Shown here piece after piece: positions 18,002 to 27,200 of a DNA stretch of 64,000 nt. The number at the start of each line of letters is the position of its first letter. Position 1 is the stretch's first letter. The notes under the pieces are model-generated. The model saw only the letters and a program-made list of their open reading frames with translations, had not been told where the DNA came from and did not search any database. The position numbers and the translations under genes are program-made. This DNA is from Treponema sp. GTDB lineage: Bacteria; Spirochaetota; Spirochaetia; Treponematales; Treponemataceae. The stretch spans positions 62,001 through 126,000 of the forward strand of contig JAILRG010000076.1 of NCBI GenBank assembly GCA_024698325.1. The letters are read 5' to 3'.

Positions 18002-19096
18002 ATGAAGAAAACTTTAGCGTTATCTGTTGCAGCTGCAATGCTTCTTGGAACATCTGCTTTTGCTACAGAATCAGTACTCATCGATTTCACTATGCTGGAC
18101 GGCGATATTACTATCAAAGCACAGGATAGTGATGTGGAAATTCCCCAGAACAGACGTACTGTGATGGATTACGGTATCAATGCTGGTGCAACTTTCAACC
18201 AGGATCAGAAAGATCTTATGAAGACATCTCTGTACCTTGGCGAATGGGAGATTGTACTCAACAGTTCTGCCCGTAATGTAACAAGCCTCGCAGAATCTGT
18301 CGTTGTTCCGGCACCTGTCCGCGAAAGCTCTAAGCAGCCGTTTGCTGGCAAGAACGTCATGGGCGTTCATGTGATTTTCCCGCATGGCGCATACAATGCA
18401 AATGCAAAAGTTGTTCCGCCGTTTGATATTCCGGCTTACGAGCCGCTCTCAACAGCAGATGACAACGGCGACCGTCAGCAGCCGACTGATGAAGAAAAGG
18501 CTTCTGGTCGCATGCTGTTCGAAGCTGACGACGATACAACACCGGCTTATGGTCTGGTAAAGAACGTTGGTACACTTAAGTCAATCAAAGTAACTACAAT
18601 GGGTATGAATTATCCTCACGGACTCTATGTTCTCCTGAAGGACAATGACAACGTTGAGCGCCGCTACTTCATGGGTTACCTTGGTTTTGACGGTTGGAAA
18701 CAGCTGATTTGGAACAACCCTGATTACATTTCTGAAGTTCGCACACGCGAAATCCGTGTATACCCGATTTATCCGCGTGGTCTTCCGTTCGTGAAGTTCT
18801 GCGGCTTCCAGATTACACGTGATGCTATGCACGCTGGTGATGATTTCATCGGTTACTTCAAAGATGTTGCAATCATCTACGACAAAGCAGAGCTCACAAC
18901 AGAGCGCGACATTGCTGATGAAGACCTTTGGGGTATCGTAACTCGTCGTGAAGCTGCTCGCCAGACATTCGAAATGTCTCGCTTCGGTGGCAAACAGGTT
19001 AACCGCTACCTCGAAAAGGCTAAGATGGCAACTGAAGAACAGTTCACATCAAGCCTGGCAGATGGTTCTGAAGGTCACGCAACAGGCAATCAATAA
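18002..19096 (+). CDS. flaA: flagellar filament outer layer (sheath) protein FlaA
   Basis: 364 residues with a signal peptide (ALSVAAAMLLGTSAFA) and the treponemal FlaA sequence (SVLIDFTMLDGDI, NRRTVMDYGINAGATF, WKQLIWNNPDYI, FCGFQITRD). It forms the sheath of the periplasmic flagella and influences their helicity and stiffness. It has a strong ribosome binding site (AAGGAG, six bases before ATG), its own promoter and a strong terminator at 19121-19160, as expected for an abundant structural protein. Codon choice looks more biased than in its neighbours (many GTT, ACA, AAG codons), consistent with high expression. Confidence 0.96.
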   Translation: MKKTLALSVAAAMLLGTSAFATESVLIDFTMLDGDITIKAQDSDVEIPQNRRTVMDYGINAGATFNQDQKDLMKTSLYLGEWEIVLNSSARNVTSLAESVVVPAPVRESSKQPFAGKNVMGVHVIFPHGAYNANAKVVPPFDIPAYEPLSTADDNGDRQQPTDEEKASGRMLFEADDDTTPAYGLVKNVGTLKSIKVTTMGMNYPHGLYVLLKDNDNVERRYFMGYLGFDGWKQLIWNNPDYISEVRTREIRVYPIYPRGLPFVKFCGFQITRDAMHAGDDFIGYFKDVAIIYDKAELTTERDIADEDLWGIVTRREAARQTFEMSRFGGKQVNRYLEKAKMATEEQFTSSLADGSEGHATGNQ

Positions 19097-19120
19097 TAGC
19101 TTTGCTACTAGCTTGAATTG

Positions 19121-19160
19121 AAAAAAAAAGGTCATTCCTTAAAGGGATGGCCTTTTTTGT
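19121..19160 (+). terminator. flaA intrinsic terminator
   Basis: The stem GGTCATTCC/GGGATGGCC (nine pairs including two G-U) has the loop TTAAA and is flanked by an A run upstream and a T run downstream (19153 onward). It follows the flaA stop codon by about 25 bases. Confidence 0.85.
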
Positions 19161-19233
19161 TTTTTGGTTTACTGCAAGCCCTATACATGACGGCGTCAAG
19201 GCTGTAAGTGTTAGCATGTCAAGGCTTGGCGTA

Positions 19234-19261
19234 TTGCTTTTCTACTAATTCCTTATATACT
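19234..19261 (+). promoter_or_regulatory. promoter of the RelA/SpoT-TPR gene (leaderless type)
   Basis: TTGCTT (19234-19239), a 16-base spacer and TATACT (19256-19261) are followed by seven bases and the ATG. The start site of transcription would fall on or next to the start codon. Confidence 0.5.
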
Positions 19262-19268
19262 GATAACT

Positions 19269-20534
19269 ATGGTACAGACGAAAGATTATTTTCCCCAGAA
19301 AGACCGGATTCAACATGTGTATGATTCATACAGGCCTTTCTTAGCTAAGATAATGAGTCAGATAGAAGCAGATTTGAAAAATACGATAAAGCTTGCTTCT
19401 ATGCCGACCTATAAGTCTCGTATTAAGACCTTTGCCAGCTATTACCGCAAAATTCTTCGCTTAAAAACAGAAGAAGCAGAGGTGTCAACTAAGTTAGTCA
19501 CCCTGACGGATATGATGGGAATCCGTGTTATTTGCGCTTTTCTTGAAGATTTACCCGAAGTAGTGCGGCAGGTAAAGGCAAACTATGCAGTAAAAGAAGT
19601 TGAATATAAAGGAGCTGAGCAGACATTTAGGGAATTCGGATATGAGTCCATACATGTACTTATAGGAATCCCCGAAAAATGCATGGAAGAGGCGCGGCAC
19701 CTGTATCCTGATATCGAAGTTCCAGAGGGGATTGTCTGTGAGATTCAGATACGGACAATTTTGCAGGATGCGTGGGCGGAAGTTGAGCATGAACTGATTT
19801 ATAAGACCGAGTTTACTCCTTTTGATATGCCGCTTAGAAGAAAGCTTGCTTCAATGAATGCAAGTCTTACGCTTGCCGATATCACGTTTCAGGAAATTCG
19901 TGATTATCAGCGAAAGCTCCATGAGGAAACGGATGCCAGACGAGAGTCTTTTTACAATCAGGTAGATTTAGCGACCGTTACGCACATTCCCGAACTGCAG
20001 TCTGACAGCACGGAAAAAAAGATTTCGCGTGTTTCTCCGTATGTTCGTGGCACTGTTGATGACATGCTTCTTGAGGCAATACATGCGCATAACAGCGGCG
20101 AGCTTGAGCGAGCCGTCGTCATTTACACTCAGATTTTAGGAATAGATCCTGTTCCTGCAGAACCTGTTCTTGCGGTCATTCACAAGCATAGGGGAATGGC
20201 GTATTTTGCGCAGGGGGATTACGATAAAGCGCTGCAGGATTTTAAGGAAAGCGTAGCTCATGATGCGATGAATTTCCGTGCGTTGTATTACATGGGAATC
20301 GTCTACAGTGTAAAAAACGAGCATGAAAAGGCAGTTTCCTGTTTTGATCAGTCAATTGATCTGAATAAATACCAGTCGCATGCGTATTACCGGCGCGCAA
20401 TCTCCAGATACAAGCTTGGACAGGATACCGATGCTCTTGCGGATTTATCAGCCGCGGAACAGCTTGGCTTAAAAGATGAAGGCTGTCTGATTCTGAAAGA
20501 AAAGCTTGTAGGAAAGCTTGGGCTTGCTATGTAG
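19269..20534 (+). CDS. RelA/SpoT-domain small alarmone synthetase with C-terminal TPR repeats
   Basis: 421 residues. Residues 1 to about 230 form a (p)ppGpp synthetase domain without an HD hydrolase: SRIKTFASYYRK, TLTDMMGIRVI, FGYESIHVLIGI and CEIQIRTILQDAWAEVEHELIY are the usual motifs. From about 260 there are four tetratricopeptide-like repeats (for example AYFAQGDYDKALQDFKESVAHD, AYYRRAISRYKLGQD). Such enzymes transfer pyrophosphate from ATP to GTP or GDP; the repeats probably mediate protein contacts that tune activity. There is no Shine-Dalgarno sequence; TATACT ends seven bases before the ATG, so translation is probably leaderless. Monocistronic; its end is convergent with the AraC gene. 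Confidence 0.88.
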   Translation: MVQTKDYFPQKDRIQHVYDSYRPFLAKIMSQIEADLKNTIKLASMPTYKSRIKTFASYYRKILRLKTEEAEVSTKLVTLTDMMGIRVICAFLEDLPEVVRQVKANYAVKEVEYKGAEQTFREFGYESIHVLIGIPEKCMEEARHLYPDIEVPEGIVCEIQIRTILQDAWAEVEHELIYKTEFTPFDMPLRRKLASMNASLTLADITFQEIRDYQRKLHEETDARRESFYNQVDLATVTHIPELQSDSTEKKISRVSPYVRGTVDDMLLEAIHAHNSGELERAVVIYTQILGIDPVPAEPVLAVIHKHRGMAYFAQGDYDKALQDFKESVAHDAMNFRALYYMGIVYSVKNEHEKAVSCFDQSIDLNKYQSHAYYRRAISRYKLGQDTDALADLSAAEQLGLKDEGCLILKEKLVGKLGLAM

Positions 20535-20554
20535 GCAAGGCCGTTTGCGCTTTT

Positions 20555-21412
20555 TTACTGTTCGGTAAACTGCTTACGGAATGCTAATGGGGTAACGCCT
20601 TCTCTTTCCCGAAAAAAAGAGATGAAGTAGCTTGCGCTGTCAAATCCGCATTGGTCTGCAACGGAAGAAATCGTGCAGTCAGTGGTTCTTAAGAGCGTCT
20701 TTGCCCTGTTCATGCGGCAGAACAGAAGGTATTCATGGGGGCTGTATCCTACCTGCTCTTTAAAAAGATGTGATAATTTGTATTTATCCATCTTCATCTG
20801 CTTTGCCAGGTCTTCGAGGGAAAGAGAGGTAAGGCAGTGTTCCTCGATGCAGTTTAGCGCCTCTGCGATGACTGGCAGGGTGACGGGGCTTTTCCCTTTA
20901 GAGATACGGTAGGAATGTTCTACCAGAGTCAGTATGCAGCGCACAATGGCGCCGCTGGCACTGAGCTCTGTAAACGGAGTGTAATTTTTTGTGTAATTAA
21001 AGCATTCTGTAAAGGCCTGGATGCAACATTCATCTGTTGCAGGCTGTACCAGAGACGCAAGCTGTTCTGTGTAGCCTTCTGCAGCAGTTCCCGCAAAATG
21101 AAACCAGTTAAAAACCCAGTGCTCTGTATCCCCTGTCCTGTAGGTATGCGGGAGCCTGCAGTCAATAATCATTATTGTTCCTTTTGTAAGCGGGATTTCT
21201 TTTCCCTGATATGTTACAAGCCCCAAGCCTTCTTTCGTATACAGGCAGAGAAAGCTTGCGAGGGGCGTTGTTCGCCTAGTGCAGTACGTTGCGGAGGCGT
21301 AAAAAGTGCCCCCGCACTGCAGGTAGAGCAAAGTCCGGCGGGTTGCAATCGTTGGGGTAAAATCTTTTGCCCAAGACTCTGGTGTAACTTCGTCGGGAAT
21401 GCTTGTATTCAT
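20555..21412 (-). CDS. AraC-family transcriptional regulator
   Basis: 285 residues. The N-terminal half is a cupin-like sensing domain (YQGKEIPLTKGTIMIIDCRLPHTYRTGD). The C-terminal half is a double helix-turn-helix of the AraC/XylS type (SLSLEDLAKQMKMDKYKLSHLF, YLLFCRMNRAKTLLRTTDCTISSVADQCGF, SYFISFFRE). It lies 19 bases downstream of the GH2 glycosidase gene on the same strand, so it probably senses a sugar and controls this carbohydrate operon; that is inference. AAGGAG is about ten bases upstream of the ATG. The inducing sugar is unknown. Confidence 0.9.
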   Translation of the reverse strand: MNTSIPDEVTPESWAKDFTPTIATRRTLLYLQCGGTFYASATYCTRRTTPLASFLCLYTKEGLGLVTYQGKEIPLTKGTIMIIDCRLPHTYRTGDTEHWVFNWFHFAGTAAEGYTEQLASLVQPATDECCIQAFTECFNYTKNYTPFTELSASGAIVRCILTLVEHSYRISKGKSPVTLPVIAEALNCIEEHCLTSLSLEDLAKQMKMDKYKLSHLFKEQVGYSPHEYLLFCRMNRAKTLLRTTDCTISSVADQCGFDSASYFISFFREREGVTPLAFRKQFTEQ

Positions 21413-21431
21413 TGCTGCCTTGCTCCTTTTT

Positions 21432-24206
21432 TTAGGAGATTATGGCAGACAATGTGTTTTTATCCAACTCTTTTTCCGGTGAAAAATCATCTCCGCCCAT
21501 ATATTCGAGGATTCCCTTAAGCAGGTTTCTGCATTCGATGGAATCCTGCTTGTCTAAAAGACCCATGCCGCTCAGGATGAGGGAGCCGCCATTGCAGGTA
21601 AACTCTGACAGCAGACTTGTCCGCCGTAAGCGGGCATAGCAGTCGAGAGCCTCGATGATAGCCGGGAATCCTTCTGGCTGTATAAAGGCTCTTCCTTGAT
21701 GTGTCGGATGCCACCACTGCCAGTCGGCGTGATATTCAGTCGGAAAGTGCCTGAAAACCGGGTGGGAAGGCTCTGTCAGGATTCCCATGTAGCCGGACTG
21801 GAATGCAAATGTGCCGACAGACCAGAAATCTGTTGAAAAGCATGTCTCCATTGACTTTGGAAAGTTCGCCTCGGTTGCTTCCGGCTCTAAAAATACCCGT
21901 TTTCCTTCAGAAAGAAGGTTCAGCGCTTGTGCTTTTGTGCGTGCGATGGAGACGCGGTTTGAGCCTGATGCAGTAACGGCAGGAGTTTCCTCAAAGAGCC
22001 AGACTGTGTAGCGGCTTGAATAGCCTGCAAACGAAAGCTCGAGCGTGTACGAGCCTGGAAGCGCATTTTTAAGCTGTATTTCTGTCTCTGTAAGCGGAGT
22101 GAGAAAGCCTTCCGGGGCTGTAAGCGCATCGAATTGCAGGGCTTCAGTGACAGTTCCGTTTGCATCGATAAGTCTGAGTGTAAGCTTTCCTGAAAGGGGG
22201 CTCTTTCCGTAATTTGCTGCCAGGACTTTTAGCGGAATGAGGCTTCCGGTGGCGAATGTGTATGAGTCCAGTACTGCCAGCAGCGTAACAGGTGCAAAAA
22301 ATGCGCGGAAGCGCTCTGGGGAAGCAAACGAAAACGGTTTTGGGAGCAGGTGGCTGTTCAGCATGCCTACAAGAGCAGTTCCTTGTCCGGGGAAATCCTG
22401 CAGCCCTAAAAGCGAGATTCCGCTGAATCCGTCGCCTGCGCTGGTGCGGAGTGCGGCCTCGACTTCTTCCCGGTAGCAGCGGAGCGCAAGTTCTCCGCTT
22501 GCTTCAATCCGCTTCTGCCAGTCGGCTGAAAATCCATTCGCCTGTACCTGTTTCTGCACATTCTTCAGGTTTTCCGGAAGCGAAATTCCTTTAAATAAAG
22601 CGATTTCCGAAAAATCCGGGAGGACTTCATACTGTCCGACTTCAAACGAAAAAAGCGGCTTGGGAGCCATGCCGGCATTTTTTTCATCCTGGCGCATGGC
22701 CTTTACGGCGTTTTCGTAGCTGGTGGTCGTGCATGGTGGGGTTTGGTTTATGTGGCCGGTCATCTTTGCGCCGGTACCGCGCATTTTGATGCCTTTGTAG
22801 ACGGCTGACGTGTAAAAGTCGCTGTCAGCGCTGGGGCCGTTGTGCCCGTAAAAGGGGTTTGATGCATTTGCGTAAAGCCGTGTGCTGTCAGTTTCTTTTG
22901 CGAGTGAAAGCAGCTCTGACACGGTTTTTTCTGCCGCTTCGCTGTAATGAAGCTCGTTTCCTAATGTCAGCATGACAAACGAGGGGTGATTTGCGTATTC
23001 CCGGAGAATTGATGACAGCTCGAGCCTGTAATACGCCGCCGCTTCAGGACTGTCAAATGCGGTTTTCGGGTCCCAGTTTGAAAGCTCCGGCTGAATGAGC
23101 ATGCCGAGCTTGTCGGCAGCGCTGAATGCAGCTTCCGGCGGGCAGTGGGAATGAAAGCGTACGCAGTTAACGCCGTAGGAGGCGTAGGTTCGTAATATTT
23201 TTTCCCATTCGGCTTCTTTCATCGGAACGTAGCCGGATTCAGGGTAGACGGCGCAGTTAGATTCGCTGCGGAGGAAAATGTTTCTGCCGTTGAGCGTGAG
23301 CCTTCCGTCCTTGCTTGCAAAATCGCGTATGCCGAAGCTTGTGCTTTTGCTGCTGCCTTCAGAAAGCGTTACTTCCAGATTGTGCAGGTTGCCTTCTGAT
23401 TCGTCCCAGCGGGAAGCCCTGCTTGCAGTGCCCGTAAGCGTGACCGTGTTCCTGCCGGCTTTGAGCGTAATGCGGCTTTTAAGCCTCTCGTCTAAGGCTT
23501 CGCTTGTGGCAGTGAGCGTTGTTTCAAGCGGCTCGATGCTGTCGATGTCGACAAAAATCGTAAGTTTTTTTCCATGCGGATAGACGCGAATATTTCGGAT
23601 TGTGGTGCATTCTGTTGTCTCAAGCAGGATGTCGCCGGGAAAGCCGTTCCAGTTTGTCTGCGTTTCGTCAGTAGCTGCTGATGAATAGGTGATGGCTCCT
23701 TTCGGCATGCCCGGGTAGCTGTTGTCGCAGGCGAGCGTAAGGCTGTGCTCTTTGGTGGCGCTGCTTGAGGCAGAACGGAGGACATCGGTAAGCTCGTAGA
23801 CAGCTTTTGTCGACAGCGTGCCGGGCGTGTAGGGAGACAGGACTGTTCCGTCAACAGTGACTGACAGCAATCGGCTTCGCTCTATGTGCAGAAACACGCG
23901 GCATTTTCTGTCGGAAAGCATTTTTCTGGTATCTTCGTCAACGGAGAATGTCCTTTCGTACAAGGCTTTCCCTGTGTACGTGTGCTTTCTTGTGAATCTC
24001 GTCGTGATGACGCCTTCGACCTGTAAGCCGGTGTTTGCCTCTGATGCGTTTCCTAAGTCTACGTCGGGGTGCCAGCTTTGGGCGCACTGGTCCGGAAAGC
24101 CGATGTTGTTTGTGTCGAGCGTTCCCGGAAGCGTGCCTTCCCAGCTGGAACCGTCTTCGAGCGTTATGCGGTATGCGCCGGCAAGGCTTTTAAAAGTGCT
24201 GCTCAT
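21432..24206 (-). CDS. glycoside hydrolase family 2 protein
   Basis: 924 residues with the GH2 layout: an N-terminal sugar-binding domain, an immunoglobulin-like domain, then a TIM barrel beginning near YGVNCVRFHSHCPPEAAFSA. The likely acid/base Glu is in MLTLGNELHY (about residue 416) and the likely nucleophile in FSFEVGQYE (about 519). Further beta domains follow. No signal peptide is seen, so it probably acts in the cytoplasm on imported oligosaccharides. The start overlaps the end of the DUF5107 gene by four bases (ATGA). Substrate (beta-galactoside, -mannoside, -glucuronide or other) cannot be decided. Confidence 0.85.
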   Translation of the reverse strand: MSSTFKSLAGAYRITLEDGSSWEGTLPGTLDTNNIGFPDQCAQSWHPDVDLGNASEANTGLQVEGVITTRFTRKHTYTGKALYERTFSVDEDTRKMLSDRKCRVFLHIERSRLLSVTVDGTVLSPYTPGTLSTKAVYELTDVLRSASSSATKEHSLTLACDNSYPGMPKGAITYSSAATDETQTNWNGFPGDILLETTECTTIRNIRVYPHGKKLTIFVDIDSIEPLETTLTATSEALDERLKSRITLKAGRNTVTLTGTASRASRWDESEGNLHNLEVTLSEGSSKSTSFGIRDFASKDGRLTLNGRNIFLRSESNCAVYPESGYVPMKEAEWEKILRTYASYGVNCVRFHSHCPPEAAFSAADKLGMLIQPELSNWDPKTAFDSPEAAAYYRLELSSILREYANHPSFVMLTLGNELHYSEAAEKTVSELLSLAKETDSTRLYANASNPFYGHNGPSADSDFYTSAVYKGIKMRGTGAKMTGHINQTPPCTTTSYENAVKAMRQDEKNAGMAPKPLFSFEVGQYEVLPDFSEIALFKGISLPENLKNVQKQVQANGFSADWQKRIEASGELALRCYREEVEAALRTSAGDGFSGISLLGLQDFPGQGTALVGMLNSHLLPKPFSFASPERFRAFFAPVTLLAVLDSYTFATGSLIPLKVLAANYGKSPLSGKLTLRLIDANGTVTEALQFDALTAPEGFLTPLTETEIQLKNALPGSYTLELSFAGYSSRYTVWLFEETPAVTASGSNRVSIARTKAQALNLLSEGKRVFLEPEATEANFPKSMETCFSTDFWSVGTFAFQSGYMGILTEPSHPVFRHFPTEYHADWQWWHPTHQGRAFIQPEGFPAIIEALDCYARLRRTSLLSEFTCNGGSLILSGMGLLDKQDSIECRNLLKGILEYMGGDDFSPEKELDKNTLSAIIS

Positions 24207-27200
24207 GCCAGTCCCCCTGCTTTTTTGGCGGCAGAAAGCAGTTCGAGTGCCTTCTGATGACAGGGGGCGTCTTTTACGGCGGCAGTCAGATACGCGGCGG
24301 CCTTTTTGTATTCACCCAGGCCGTACCAGCCGAGTCCCTGCAGGTAGCTGCAGTGCACTTTGTTTTTCTTGTCTAAATCATCTTCGAAAATCTGCAGGTC
24401 GGGAAGCGAAACTGCAAAGAAGTCAATTTTCATTGTGTCAAACTGATGCGTTTCTCCGTAGTCAATCAGGCTGTGGAAGCAGGCTTTCGCTGCAGTTTCA
24501 TCTCCGAGTTTCTGGAGGGCAAGTCCCTGATAGAGAATCATGTCTGCCGGCTGGTCATTGTAATACAGCACGCCTGCTGGATTTCTGTCACCGGCGGTTG
24601 CAAGCTGGAATTCTGCGGCCGCCTCTTCCTCTTTTCCTGCTGCCTGAAGGAGCGTGCCAAGCTCGTAGTGCACGTCGTTGTTTTTTGTTCCTTCAAGCTT
24701 TCCTTCGCCGAGGTTTTCCGGATAGATGAGCGCCTTGTTCAGAAGGCTGATGGCTTCCTCTACTTTGCCATTCCGGGCTTTATCTTGTGCGATGGCGCGC
24801 AGCGTGGTGACGTACTGTGCCGTCACTCGTCCTTCGCCGCCTTCCCATGGGTGGAATTTTGTTTTTTCGAGGAAGTCTGCAGCTTCGCTGTATTTTTCCG
24901 TCAAGTTGAGGAGCGTCAGGTATTCGACTGCAAGGTCGTCTCTCTCTTTGATAAGGCCTTTGTTTTCCATAAAGGCAGAAAGCCGTTCCTGAGCCGTTGC
25001 GCCGAGGATTTTTTTGAGCTGGTCAAGCTCCATGAAGACCCTGGCGTCAGTTTTGTCGAGGGCAAAGGCCTTTTCCAGCTCCAGGCGGGCTTTTTCCGGC
25101 TCCCGGCTCTTGTTGTAATAAAGCAGCGCAAGGTTCCGGTGGACAGTCGGGAAGCTGTCATCGTTCTTTTCTGACTGCTCCCACAGCTCCCGGGCTTTTT
25201 CGTACTGGCGCTTGTCGTAGAAAAGATTTCCCAGATAGTAGGGGGCTTTTGCGCCTGCGGGATTTTTTTCGATTGCCGCCTGCAGAACAAGAATGTCGGT
25301 AAGTGTATTCGGGAAGATGCATGTACTGTCAGCTTTTTCTGCCTGAGAAAGCAGGTCAAAGGCTTTGCTGCCTGCATCATCGGGACGGCCGTCCTTGCAA
25401 GTTGCGCTTTCAGAAAGTTTTGTCTCGTAGTATGCCTGATAATACATGACAAGCGCGTCGCTTTCTGCGGCTGCAGAGAGAAGCTTGATTGCGTCTGTGT
25501 AGAAACCGCCGTCCGCGGCATTGATTGCAGCGTTAATCAGGTCGGTATTCTTTCTGAGCGCTGCCTGCTCTTTAAATTCTTCAGAATCGCAGAGGAGAAG
25601 GGAGATAAGGTCGAAGCAGTCGATCGAAAGCGTTTCTCTTGCGGCTTTAGCTGCGTTTTCTTTTTCGCCTAGAGCGTTCAGTATGAGCGCCTGTAGCGCG
25701 CGTGCCTTGATGTTGTGGCTGTTTTTGATTAGTGAACGGCCGATAAAGTCTTTTGCTGCCAGATAGTCGTGCTTCCGGCTTGCAATGGCCGCCAGGTAGT
25801 AGAAACTCATTTCCTGTGTCTCTGCGCTCCAGGTTGCCTTGTAGAAATTGTCAAAAGCCTCGTCAAGTTTATCCTGATACAGCTGGGAAAGCGCTAAAAT
25901 GTACAGCGGCTCGCTCGTGTACGGGTTCGGATTTCGCAGGAACAATCTTGGAAGACAGTGCGTAATCTGGCTTTCCGCCTGTGAAAAGCAGCCTCGCTGC
26001 AAAAGAAGCCGTGCATAGGCCGTGTTGATGCGGATGTCCTTGTCGTCGCGCTTTAATCCTTCGAGATAGTACGGATCTGGAAGAAAGGTTGCGTGGCGGT
26101 ACTGCTCTATATGCAGGCCTGTCAGGTACAGCTCTTCGTTTGTCTTGATGTCTGCCGGTGCTAACGGTGCGGCTGCAGGCTCCGGCATCTGGTGCGGCTT
26201 TTCTTCAAGCGGCCGGTATGAGATAAGCTCGCTGTCAGCATCACGCACTGTCAGCATAAAGTCCTTTTCCGGCGCCTCCGCAGCGTTTCCTGTAAGCGGA
26301 ATGTCCTCAATCAGCGTCTTTTCCGGCGACAGTTCTGCGTTTTTGCTCCAGACAAGGTCGCTTCCGCAGTAGAGGCTGACGGAAACCTGCTGTTTTGCGG
26401 TTGTGTATACGCGAACCTGTGCATAGCGCTCTCCGTCGGCTCCCTCAAGCTCAAGGTTGACTGCGGCGCGGGTGCTTGCGTTTTTAATGTAGCCTGCGTC
26501 CTTGTACGGCATGAAATACTGTGTAAAGCTTTTTTCCTCAAACGGCTTAAGCCAGGTGAAGTCAGGCTGGTTGTCGGTGTATACGCCTGTCATCAGCTCG
26601 ATGTACGGGCCGTCTTCGTCGGTAAGGTTTCTGTCCCATGCTTTACCAAAGTCGCCTGAGCCCCATGTCCACTGTTTTTTTCCTGGAGAGACGTGATGGT
26701 CTGCAACGTGCAGAATGCCTGCTTTTTTGCCGTAATCGTAGCCGCCGACAAAGTTGAAATCAGACTTTTCTGCCATGTAGGATGTGGGGACCGGAATGTT
26801 TCTGTAGCGGGATATGTCTACGCCCTCTCCATAATCATGCTTGTAATACACGCCTGTCGCTATGGGGAAGCGGCTTACGTCGCGCTTACCGTGATCCATG
26901 ACGGCATGTACATCCGGCGGAAATACAGATTGCGTGTCGTTGTTGACGGCAACCGCAGGGTTTGCCCACCACAGGAATGTCTGCGGAAACGGCGTCGGAT
27001 TGTACAGCTGCCCGCGGATTTCGATATACGCTTTTCCCGGGTACAGGCGGATTTCGGTGATGCTTTTTGTGCCGTTGATGCGGTCAGTGTCGTTCAGAAG
27101 CACGGATTTGCTTCCGTCGTCGTATTCTTTTACGGTAAAGTCCACTGGCAGGAAGGTGCTCGGACGGTGATGCTGCGGCCAGTTGAACTCGATGCCGCCG

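Noticed and set aside
20535-20554. Terminator between the RelA/SpoT-TPR gene and the AraC gene
   Set aside because: Only a four-to-five-pair stem before a T run; too weak to call.
24446-25174. 242-codon plus-strand frame inside the DUF5107-TPR gene
   Set aside because: It is antisense to a well-supported protein, has no ribosome binding site and no recognisable domain; similar long antisense frames at 6712-7302, 9527-10177 and 57053-57757 are explained the same way.
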